NCBI GenBank assembly: GCA_017506865.1
Contig: JAFCMP010000170.1
Span: forward strand, 1-64,000
DNA: 64,000 nt
From: Tribonema minus
Lineage: Eukaryota > Sar > Xanthophyceae > Tribonematales > Tribonemataceae
Reading direction: 5' to 3'
The stretch's first letter is position 1, and every line of letters begins with the position of its first letter. The notes beneath the pieces were generated by a model that saw only the letters and a list, made by a program, of their open reading frames with translations, made no database searches and was not told where the DNA came from. Below are positions 43,601-51,890 of the stretch, in pieces. A program made the translations under genes and the position numbers.

Positions 43601-46600
43601 AAGTGCCTGTGAGCTTTGCTCGTCACAATGGTGCAAGCGACTTTGCCATTGTGGTGCTGCCTGCATGCCTCCAAGTACAACATAAATATCTTGAAGTATG
43701 GCTTCCCTTGTTATATTGTTGATGCATATAAAGTGGCACAAATCATCCTTCCCGAAGTAGGAGAATAATATATTCACCATCACGTGCATACGGGACGTGC
43801 TTGTCATTCCGCTGCAGGCGACGCGGACATTTGGTGGTGCTGCTGTCCGGCCAGGAGGCGTGCAAGTGGGTCATGCTCTCAAGGCATAATGAAAACAATG
43901 CTTCTCTCAACAGATAGCACAAAAAAATAGCTGTCCACCTGTGATGTACTCGTTGTGCTGCTGCAGGCGACGTTGACATCCTGGTGGTGCCGCCGTCGGG
44001 CCAGGAGGCATGCGAATAGGTCATGCAGCCACAAACAATCCTTCCTTCAACAAGTGGTACAACAACGTGATTAACGTCAACTTGCGATGTATTCGTTGTG
44101 CTGCCACAGGTGACGTGGACGTCCTGGTGGTGCCGCCGTCGGGCCAGGAGGTGTGCGAGTGGATCATGCAGCCGCTCCTCGCGCTGCTCCACGACCAGAA
44201 CTTCCTCACCGATGACCTGGCCGGCGGGTGAGCGCTGCTGCCACTGAGCAGCGCTGACGCTGAGTTGGTTGCATGCGGAAGTTGACGTTGAGTGAATTGC
44301 ATGCGGAAGTTGACGTTGAGTAGTTTGCTTGCCAAAATTGAAGGTGAGTGGTTTGCATGCGGGAGTACGTGTTGAGTGAACCGCAGGTCTGACTCAGTAC
44401 CTGTAGTGCCGAAAGCCCTGAAGTCGAAGTTGTAAGGAGCTTGCTGCGTCAAGATTTTTCAACAGTGATGCTACATAGTCACTTGAAGTTATCTTATGAG
44501 GCGTAGTCAGAACCCTTCTTGATGCAGGCTGCCTCCTATATATTTTCTTGATGATTGTTTCGCATCCCAGATGATCTAGAAAACTATTGATTTTCTCAAC
44601 AACAAAAGAATGGGGTTAAAACATCAGGCGGATTATCGAGAGCAAAATTTGCACATCTGTTTTTTCAACAATGCATCAAAAGTCATTTCGAGCAGGATTG
44701 CCGCTGCAGCGCCTCTCCGCGTTCTCATTGTTTCCTTCATGACAGAGCAGAGCAGCACCACCATACCCCAGCGGTAACATGCCTACCTACCCTAGGCTGA
44801 TGCCATCGGTACAGCAGCACTCACACTTAGAGCATCACGCGCCCTGCTCTAGCGTCTCGTGCTCTGCTTCAAATTGGCCTGTTTGCTCCACCTCTGACAC
44901 AATGTTGAGCGGCGCTCAACCGTCACATTTGCGCATCCGCGTATGAGCTTCCCTCTCACTTCACATTTTGCGCACCCGCCGCAGGCCGACGGAGGCGACG
45001 CAGAACTTTGGCCACTTCAAGCACCGATCGCGTGGCACCGCCCCCGAGGAGAGCGTCAACCCCCTCTCGAAGCACGTCATGAGCTACATGGGCGTGTGCC
45101 AGCTGTCACCAACGCACAGCCACCGGCGCATCGACATCAAGGTATGGTTTTAATAACAGGGTGTATGCCGTTTATTCTGTTGCACACAATTGGCACATGC
45201 CATATATTATGTTGGAGAACGAGGGGTACATGCTAGGCATGGCAGATTCGTGACACACAACTGTGTTGCAGCTGCCACAGCTCTGTTTTTACATGAGGAG
45301 AAGGAATAGATGTCTTTTCGTTGAAATCTAAACTTGATGCTCAGCGCGGCACCAAAAAAATAAGCAGAGCACGTCATGAGCTACATGTGCGTGTGCCAGG
45401 CGACGCGGCTGCGACCACCGGCGCATCAGCATCAAGGTGTTGCATCATCAACTTGCTTGCATTTATGACCAAAGTGTGCTGATTCATGCATGCTCGTCAA
45501 CTCACACGGTCGATTCTGTTGAGTCAAACTTGAAAGCCCCTTAATACCACAAACAGGCCTGTGATCTCCTGCTCGTGGATCAAGTGCGTATTCACAGACA
45601 TATTTTGCTGGTCAAAGAAGTAGTGCTGTCGTGCTTTTCAGCTTTGCATGGGCACCAGCGGCCCCTCTCGGACCCCTCACCTCCCAAGACCGCGTTTGTT
45701 GGATTCAGCATTCACACCTTAGTGGCTGCGAGCTTACCACTGCTCAGTCATAGCTGTGATCGCTGGATGACTTTGCAAAGCCTGATACAGGCAGCAGCTA
45801 TGACTTCGCAGCCTGAGAGAGGCAGCAGCTGCTTCAACGGCAGCAGGGGGTCTCTGTGCAAGCAGGGGTTGGATCATTTGCCTGCCTCTAAAGGTCCACG
45901 GAAGCTAGAGACCCTCGATATCAGCATATTCTCGTGTACAGATATATTGCTGGCTCCAGTCGTCGAGAAATTGAGGTCGCCATGACATGATCGACTCGAA
46001 TACATACTTGGACTAGGAAACTCAATGACTTTTACGAATACTGGAACAGTAACCTTGAAAACTTGAAAACTTCAACAGCAAACGATGCAAGCCAGGAAGT
46101 AAGGCAGTCCGAGCTGTCATCAACCATGTTGAACTTGAGTTCACGCAGAGCTCAAAAACGTCAACCAACCATTTGCCTCAAGTTGAAGTTCCACCCGCCG
46201 GCCATCGCAGGTGTACCCGCGCTCCCTCAGCGCCTTCGCGATGCTCTACTTCACCGGCAGCGACTACTTCAACCGCAGCATGCGCTTCCACGCCATAAAG
46301 ATGGGCCGCTGCCTCAGCGACAAGGGCCTGTACCCGGTGACGCGCGGCAGCAAGGGGGAGATTCTTTGGCGCGGCAAGTGAGTGCGCCATGCTTTTGAGC
46401 ACGCAGTGTCCCGCCGCCAAGGTGCTTCGGGGCTGCTTGCGTTCACCGCGCGGTTTGCTTTGCAGCGTGCACACTTTCTGACTCGCTCGACGGCAGTTTG
46501 TGCAAGGGCCTGTACCCGGTCACGAGCGGCAGCAAGGGGGAGATTCTCTGGCGCGGCAAGTGAGTGCGCCGCGGTGTCGTGCACGCAGCGTCCCGCTGAC

Positions 46601-47417
46601 CAGGTGCTGCAAGGTCATGCTTGCAGCGTGCGCAACTTCTGACTTGCTGGACGCCACGCTGCGTTTTGGTGACAGTTTTCCGCGCAGTCATTATGTCAAC
46701 AACTCGTCCCGCTCTTACGACGAGTGACTCTGTTGTTGACTCGCTGCGTCTAGGCTTTTTCGTGCGTGGAGCAGGGTGAGGCTTGTCCTTCTGTCATGAC
46801 TTGTGCTGTTATGCCTGTCTACCGTGCCTGTGGAATTGGGTACCAGCGCCGCAAAATTCCCAGCTTGCGTGCACCTGGAGAGTCAACTCACCGCACTTCG
46901 TTTTAGGCGCACTCGTTTTGATCGCTCAGTCCGTGGCCTGCCGTGCGGGATCATCTCGAGCATGGACGCGAGAGGCGTGCGCAACGCTTTCAGACTGTGG
47001 TGCAGCGAGCCTGACAAGCGCAGCGTAGGCAACAGCGCAACACCGCCAACCAACACCGCTGCTTACATCAAGATGTGCTAAAGCGCTCTGTCATTGACTC
47101 AGTGGCTGCTGTCATTGCTTGCGCAGGATCACCTTGCGCTGGAGCCACGGGACTCCAGCGTATTATGCTGTAATGCTGCACGCGCCAGAGTTTTGAGCCG
47201 CTCAGTGACCCATGCCAGCTCGCTCTGTTGATGAGTCTTTCTCTGTTCGACTCAACCGCGCAGGAGCATCGCGTGCATGGAGGAGAAGGACGTCTTCGAC
47301 GCGCTCGGCCTCGAGTACAGGGCGCCACACGAGCGCAGCATCGACGAGTCCACCGCGAGCGCCATGCTGGAAGCCGCGGAGGATGAGGAGGGTCCCGGCG
47401 ACGGCCCCGCCAATTGA
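31370..47417 (+). CDS. POLL: DNA polymerase lambda-like family X polymerase (BRCT + Pol X core)
   Basis: A repair polymerase of the Pol lambda type, acting in the nucleus in base excision repair and end joining. Exons joined in phase: 33361-33510, 34470-34651, 35837-36074, 36440-36490, 37455-37495, 38996-39104, 39675-39734, 40802-40955, 42041-42139, 43337-43387, 44110-44227, 44985-45141, 46211-46377, 47264-47417 (576 codons plus TGA). An upstream exon 31370-31945 fits in phase and would add 192 residues, but is tentative. Domains in order: basic NLS-like KRARVAKGKK, BRCT (GLCIYVVRLGS..RRIRD through AWLQGCL), Pro/Ala linker, 8-kDa domain with helix-hairpin-helix, second HhH (GVWGLGPMTAKKL), GSYRRGKETCGDVDVLVV, HRRIDIKV, YFTGSDYFNRSMR and EKDVFDALGLEYRAPHER near the end. 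All three metal-binding aspartates are visible. The intron after 36074 is GC-AG (AAG|GCGAGT). The length matches animal and plant Pol lambda. The dRP-lyase lysine position is Asn. Introns carry many exon echoes and poly-C tracts before acceptors. Confidence 0.92.
32843..32925 (+). other. tRNA-like pol III promoter pair (pseudo-tRNA or SINE head)
   Basis: An A-box match TAGCGCAGTAG at 32850-32860 and a B-box match GGTTCAAATCC at 32892-32902 have tRNA spacing (42 bp start to start), and a T-run follows at about 32923. The acceptor stem and D stem do not pair, so this is not an intact tRNA. It may be a decayed tRNA or the head of a tRNA-derived SINE. It lies between the tentative first exon and the BRCT exon of the polymerase gene. 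Confidence 0.45.
33361..36074 (+). other. BRCT domain exons of the polymerase
   Basis: Exons 33361-33510, 34470-34651 and 35837-36074. They encode YLSGLCIYVVRLGS, then MLLNRVLDAGGAV, TTHVVADASVPRDA, VVVASLAWLQG and CLAERALLPLL, the beta-alpha order of a BRCT with the conserved late Trp. BRCT domains of Pol lambda recruit the enzyme to Ku/XRCC4-ligase IV complexes in animals. A Pro/Ala-rich linker follows and ends in KTKLACQRK at the GC donor. Confidence 0.85.
33880..34900 (+). repeat. Echoes on both sides of polymerase exon 34470-34651
   Basis: Acceptor-side copies of GACAGATGCTGCTGAACCGT are near 33917, 33995, 34108 and 34270 (two are close to perfect). Donor-side copies of GGGTGGGGCGCGCACGCGGA and the CAGGGGTGAGCATAC junction are at 34722-34800 and 34858-34895. 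Confidence 0.88.
35636..36180 (+). repeat. Echoes on both sides of polymerase exon 35837-36074
   Basis: An acceptor-side copy of about 100 bp at 35636-35734 (CGCAGGTGCCTCGCAGAGCG). A donor-side copy at 36145-36180 repeats GGAAGGCGAGTAACGCGCGT, preserving the GC donor. Confidence 0.85.
36245..36428 (+). repeat. Tandem duplication before polymerase exon 36440-36490
   Basis: GAGGTGATGCGGCTGATTT ... CTGAGCGTTGCTGC occurs twice, about 113 bp apart, in the intron just upstream of the acceptor. Confidence 0.85.
36440..40955 (+). other. 8-kDa (dRP lyase) and helix-hairpin-helix exons of the polymerase
   Basis: Exons 36440-36490, 37455-37495, 38996-39104, 39675-39734 and 40802-40955. They encode NKFIADVLSEVAELYKSNG, FRWRSYSAAATVVSGF, LRGVRGLGAKMVQ, NIAEIIETGDLEL, then DLCGVWGLGPMTAKKLIEMG and LLTHQQAIG. 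The spacing from the first HhH to the second equals that of human Pol lambda by eye. The 5'-phosphate-binding lysine position (AKM) is kept; the next lysine that forms the Schiff base is Asn. Confidence 0.87.
38338..39340 (+). repeat. Six-fold acceptor-side array and donor-side copies of polymerase exon 38996-39104
   Basis: CGGTCGTGACAGGTGGCGCT and GTCGTGTCGGGCG(T/G) units begin near 38338, 38415, 38530, 38655, 38770 and 38890 before the true acceptor at 38995, separated by CCCTAACCCT-like tracts. Donor-side copies of GAGCTAAGATGGTGCAGGTC lie at 39191 and 39310, each followed by an ACTTCAAGTACTTCTTGAAGT palindrome-like block. Confidence 0.9.
40462..41284 (+). repeat. Echoes of polymerase exon 40802-40955 with poly-C tracts
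   Basis: Acceptor-side copies at 40482-40510 and 40653-40700, each preceded by a C-run (40462-40477, 40619-40651) as is the real acceptor (40751-40761, 40775-40785). Donor-side copies at 41069-41125 and 41228-41284 repeat ACGCACCAGCAxGCCATAGG. Confidence 0.88.
41740..42970 (+). repeat. Echoes around polymerase exon 42041-42139
   Basis: Donor-side copies at about 42259-42312, 42470-42512, 42670-42720 and 42940-42965 repeat the GTCGTGAGxGCCxCC and AGAAGCTGTxCCCAGG ends; period about 200 bp. Acceptor-side fragments lie in 41740-42000. Confidence 0.8.
43815..44030 (+). repeat. Acceptor-side echoes of the catalytic exon 44110-44227
   Basis: Two copies after CTGCAG encode GDADIWWCCCPARRRA in shifted form (43819) and GDVDILVVPPSGQEACE then a stop (43969). 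Only 44110 continues to a donor. Confidence 0.88.
45366..45438 (+). repeat. Donor-side echo of polymerase exon 44985-45141
   Basis: CACGTCATGAGCTACATGTG ... CACCGGCGCATCAGCATCAAGGT copies the exon end; the metal-binding aspartate codon is Ser in the copy (RISI), so it is non-functional. Confidence 0.88.
46490..46566 (+). repeat. Donor-side echo of polymerase exon 46211-46377
   Basis: GCAAGGGCCTGTACCCGGTC through GGCGCGGCAAGTGAGTGCG is an almost exact copy of the exon end and donor. Confidence 0.9.
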
Positions 47418-49507
47418 ACTCACCGGGGCCCCGGGGCGTGCAGAGAACTTCGAAGTATCTAATATTCCTGTCAGTGAGTGATGTCCCCCCCCACCCCACG
47501 TTGGTGCCGGAAAGGGCTGCCGCAGTCTATTGAACTTTAAGGTACTGGGGGGGGGGTGCAGGGCCCTGTATCGAATTTCAAGATTCCTGTCAGTGAGTGA
47601 TGCCCACGTTGGCGTTGGAAGCTGATGCTGCTGCGGCGGTGTGCTGCTGCTGCCGCTGCGGAGCGTGTGGCGCGCGCCGGCTGACGGCGTCACTGCCGCA
47701 GCAGCCACGAGCGGTGCCGCAACGGCGCCCAGCATGCGGCACATTGGGACGGTGCTGCTGCTGCATGGCTCCACGCCAGCAGTCTTTCTAACTGTGCTGC
47801 TGCCACAGCAGGGTGACCCACCAGCGCTGCAGCAGCGCCCGCTATGGTAATTGTGGCACGCTGGTGCAGCCCCACATGTCCTGCCCGCCAGATGATGGAG
47901 GCGCCTGACGCCGCTGACACCGTAGTAACTGCTACCGCCGTGGCTTCCGACGAAGTCGTTGTCGAGCATCGCCATGGTGCCTGCCTGCCTGCAGCGTGCA
48001 GCCGCTCCTGCTGTAGTGTTTGCTGCGTGGCCGCAGCTCTCAAGCGCGTACACAAGCAGCTGTCGCCGCTCCACCGCTGCAATCTGCCGCTTCGCGCAAG
48101 CGTCTCAGCAGTGCTACCAGTGGTGATCCGGGCAACACCCCGGCTGCGGCAGCAGCGACCTGCGGCACCAGCACTTGACAGCATATGGCATGACTGCGCG
48201 CTGAGTGTAACTTGAGAGCTGTCGAATGCCAGCAGGCTAGCTTGCCTCATAACGTCTGCAGCCCTAGGTTGATCAACGCACGACGACGCTGCTTTGGCTG
48301 CAGCGCCCCTTGGGCAAACGTGTGCGGATTGCATCTAGCGCTGTGTCCTCGGCCGTGGAAGCAGACTGGGTCGTTTGAGTGTTTCCCCTGTGCTCGTCAT
48401 GTATTTCAGCCCCAGCGAGGGCCGTCGCGCAGCATGTCGTGCAGCATGCCTCTACACACAACGCCTGTGCCACAATGGGGGGGGCGGGGGGGGGGGAGGC
48501 AAGGGGGCGTGCACCAGCCGGTGGCACAGCTCGCCAGCTCTTGGAGCGCCTTTCCGTCACTACATGGTCCCAGAGCAAATTGGCCAACGAGAATCTCCTT
48601 CGCAGCTGCCGTCCTCGTGAAGAGCGCTCCGGAGTTGCGATGCACCCATTTTGTCTCAAACAAAAGAACACAAACTAACCCTAACCCATGGGCTTGATGG
48701 GACCGCAACAATGCGTATGTCGCATGCTTCATCGCGTATATTCTGTGCTGATTTGACACACGCATGGCGTGCGCCGCACAATTGGGCGACGGCACCCGGC
48801 ACGAACAGTATCAACCTGATGTTGTTCTCTTCAAAGCTGGTACCTGCGTCATGAGCATGTGCGGATGTGCAACTTGAGTGGTGCCGCACTAAGTCTCGTC
48901 TGGTGCCAGTTCCAAAAGTGCTGTGTTGACGTCGTTCACAGGTGGCCCAAGTGCGCCTCCTTGCGCTGCAGCAATAGCGGGTAGTTCAGCACCGCTGTTG
49001 TTCCTGTGAGGGCTGCGGCTGCTGATACGCCGTTTCCTCTTGCTTGAGCGCTTCAATGCCGCAGCCGTGGGTGTGCGCAGACTGCTCGCCACCGCTGATG
49101 ACATGATGTACATCGCGGGCGCAGAAGACTGCAGCAGACCCCGAGCGTTGCTGCCGCGACCAAGAGGCCGCCAAAACTACCCACTATTCTGGTCATATGA
49201 TCAGAATTGCTACAAACTTGCCACTTTGGCAATAGGGTCATTTGGCAGCATCGGGGAGCAGGGGCGGAAGGAAGCTGCTGGAGGCTGTGATGACGGAGTA
49301 TGCCAGCAGGATGTCAGTGCCCGGAGGAGCGCGCCCTAAAGCTCTTGAGGGCATTGCCCTGGCGCGCTTACGCTCAGCTCTGTCGGCAGCGCCACATGGC
49401 GTACTCTGGCCGTGTCATGACACACTTGGCAGAATCCAGGGGGGGGGGGCCCATGGAAGAGGATGTAGACGGGAGGATCCCGAGATGCCATTTGGCGGCG
49501 GCGGCAT

Positions 49508-49760
49508 TTGAGTGGTCGTCATCAAGACACTTTCAGATTGTCACGCCATGTAGATTCCATGCAGCAAGCTCATATACCATTCATCTGGTCTTTTTCGTGC
49601 CCTGAGCGAGAATTAACAAGTACCTACATGGTTTGAGTGGTTGTCGTTGAGACACTTTCAGAAGTCACGCGACATGCAGATTCCGTACAGCAGCATCAAG
49701 TTAGACCATCATCTGGGTTTTTTCGCGCCCTGAGCGAGAATTAATAAAAAGTACCTACAT
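49508..49760 (+). repeat. Two-copy tandem repeat of about 125 bp with a dispersed tail
   Basis: TTGAGTGGTxGTC(A/G)T ... GAGACACTTTCAGA ... CCTGAGCGAGAATTAA occurs twice. The tail GCGAGAATTAAxAAGTAC recurs at about 50099 and, weaker, 51090. Confidence 0.75.
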
Positions 49761-50519
49761 GGCCTAGGCCCTCGGCTGCGGCCTCGCGTTTTCTGAGGGC
49801 TATTTGGTGCAGCTGAAGCTCTGCGCGCGCTGGCGCTGCGCCCTCTGACTCGGAAGAGGCATGCGTATAAGTGTGTACACGGCATGGGGGCGGAGTACGG
49901 TGCAGTAGAAGGGGATGACGTGGACTGGCCAGGAGATGGATGTTGAGCAGTGTTTATACTTTGAAGTATTACATAGCACACAGCAATTGATCATGACTGC
50001 AGTGCTATTACACTAGGGCATGCGTGCGCCCTATGCAGAATCAATAAGTATGCATACATATATATATACTGTGTGTATATGTACATTCATCTGGGCTTAG
50101 CGAGAATTAACAAGTACTGCTGCCTGCTGCGCCAAGATCATCAACGCGAACACCAACACCTGCAACCACACCGTCGAAGACCGGAGCCTATCCGCCGCCG
50201 TCCCTGCCGCCGGCGATGGCGCACGCCTTCAACCCACAACCGACACAAGGACACTATCTTGGGGCCTCGCGGCACCCTTGATTGTTAGTCATACAACTCT
50301 GCGGAGTGTTGTCCAAGGCATGTGGTTAGAGAGCGGCGCCTGTGCGCGGCGACGGGGCAGGCGGCGGCAGCTGCTTGTTGGGAGCGGCGTGGAGGAGCAG
50401 GAGCAGGAGCAGCAGGAGGAAGGAGTTCGCAGCAGGGGTTCCAGTGTGCGGCCGGGGACACCGGGGGGGGTAACACTAGGAAATAGAAGGGCGGGTTTTA
50501 GTAGATATGCTTGCTGGAG

Positions 50520-50925
50520 TGACAGCATCAGCCTTTGCAGCACCAGTGCCTGGCACTTAGTGATCCATGACCATTGTCCTCAGTTCTGGGCGCTGCTACC
50601 AGTAGCCCAGGCCTGCACAAAGCTGTTCACGGTTAGGACCATTTTGGCAGAGACACGGGAGGCCTCAAAGTGGGTCTGGTCGTGTAGAGGCAGTAGCTTA
50701 GGCACTTTGGTGCAGCATGATAGTGGGGACCGATCGGGGTTTGGGTGGGGTTTGTTGGGGTTGGGTTGGACTCTTCGTAGCAACAGCATTGATACCCTTA
50801 GCACCAGTGCCTGGTGCCCAGTGATCATTTTGCCTAGAGGCGTGATTCAGACGTGTCAGCATGGTCCTCAGTTCTGGGCGCTGTCAAAGGCGACCCAGGC
50901 CTGCATAAATCTTTTTCAAGACGGG
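50520..50925 (+). repeat. Direct repeat inside the 50278-51018 frame
   Basis: The pair CACCAGTGCCTGGxxCxxAGTGATC and TCCTCAGTTCTGGGCGCTG occurs at 50537/50578 and at 50800/50865, so about 100 bp is duplicated with a spacing near 275 bp. The frame containing it is therefore repeat-derived. Confidence 0.75.
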
Positions 50926-51184
50926 ACAAGTGTGCCTCACGGCTGGGCAACCCTAAGTAGGGTTTGGTTGTGGGGTGTTGGTGGTAGTGTGAAGAGGGGG
51001 AAGCCTGTTTGCGGTTGAGTCTCTCTTCGGAGAAGGAATGTTGCATTGAGTGCACATCCAAAGCGAGGGCTTTTCGCGCCCCTTGCGAAGCGAAATTAAT
51101 AAAAGTACATGTATTGTTGGAATTGTGCTGAAATATATAGCTCATCATGGGGCAACAGCATACGACGGCTGCCTCAACAGATAT

Positions 51185-51213
51185 CGTCATGTGCCAAATA
51201 AGGCCGGCCAGTC
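51185..51213 (+). repeat. Solitary fragment resembling the 60-kb element's terminal repeat
   Basis: CGTCATGTGCC followed by AAATAAGGCCGGCC resembles the end of the 514-bp element (CGTCATGTGCCTATTTAGGCC). I found no partner copy nearby, so it is a fragment, a related family, or coincidence beyond the first 11 identical bases. Confidence 0.35.
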
Positions 51214-51890
51214 AAAAAGCAGGAGCGTACAGAGCACCGATCCTAAGTTGGCCTGGGTGTTCATCATGCTTTTAAGAGAAAGAAATTTCCTTTTGGCCTG
51301 GTGGCACTGTTTTATTGTGGTTACCCTACAATGGCATGCACATCATGTGTTGCTGGTGAGGAACACGAAGCACAGCGTGCAAGCAGATGACAAGTGCCAC
51401 TGCACTGATGCACAGCTTCATTGCAACCCTGGTCTGGTTTGGATCTCTGCTGCAGCCGGGCCTCATCGGCCTTTATTCTTCAAAAAAAGCAACTTCAAGT
51501 CTGAATTTTGTTCGGTTCAATTGTTGCAACACCGCGGCAGACATTGCAATTGTCTGATGGTCATATACAGTAGTGCCATTTGAAGGTGTCTTGAGGCCCT
51601 GTTCTAATTGCGCCTGGTGCTTCTTTTGGCGTGTTGTTCAGGGCCGTGCTGAACTTTGTCCGACAGGCCTTAAACTGGCACGTAACGTTAGCCAACGCAG
51701 CAGCAGCGGCTCGCGTGCAGCCTCAGGCTTCTGTTGCTGCTGTGAGGAGCAAAGCAGCAAAAGTTCCACGTATGGTGGTCGCTACGTACCGCACTGATTG
51801 ATCACACTGTGCTTCAAGTTGATCCAGTTTATGCGGATACACATTTGGTCAGTGGATTTTCTCGAGGTCACACATCTTCACGCAGCGTCA

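Larger units (their letters stand above)
42041..47417 (+). other. Palm, fingers and thumb exons of the polymerase
   Basis: Exons 42041-42139 (LRYYEELQQRMQRDEA), 43337-43387 (IAMGSYRRGKETC), 44110-44227 (GDVDVLVVPPSG ... FLTDDLAGG), 44985-45141 (ending SHRRIDIKV), 46211-46377 (FAMLYFTGSDYFNRSMR) and 47264-47417 (EKDVFDALGLEYR, acidic tail, TGA). The GDVDVL aspartates and the RIDI aspartate are the catalytic triad of family X. YFTGS is the sugar-selecting loop. The acidic tail after APHER is longer than usual. Confidence 0.9.
47418..51890. other. Gene-poor region between the polymerase and hydrolase genes
   Basis: No recognisable gene. A 120-bp-spaced duplication of CCTGTCAGTGAGTGATG lies at 47440-47610. 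A GCN-rich low-complexity block at 47620-48330 produces long but uninformative frames on both strands. Poly-G runs are at 48477-48496 and 49440. A plus-strand frame of 246 codons (50278-51018) contains two copies of one segment and no known motif. The region also holds TATATATA at 50059 and the 51185 repeat fragment. Confidence 0.5.

Noticed and set aside
43970-44020. A second catalytic GDVD exon as evidence for two polymerase genes
   Set aside because: The copy stops after 17 residues and lacks a donor; it is an echo of exon 44110-44227.
47202-48334. Two long minus-strand frames of 290 and 214 codons
   Set aside because: They overlap in different frames, cross the polymerase's last exon antisense, and consist of Ala/Ser/Cys-rich low complexity.
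50278-51018. 246-codon plus-strand frame as a gene
   Set aside because: It contains an internal duplicated segment and no recognisable domain; better explained by a direct repeat in gene-poor DNA.
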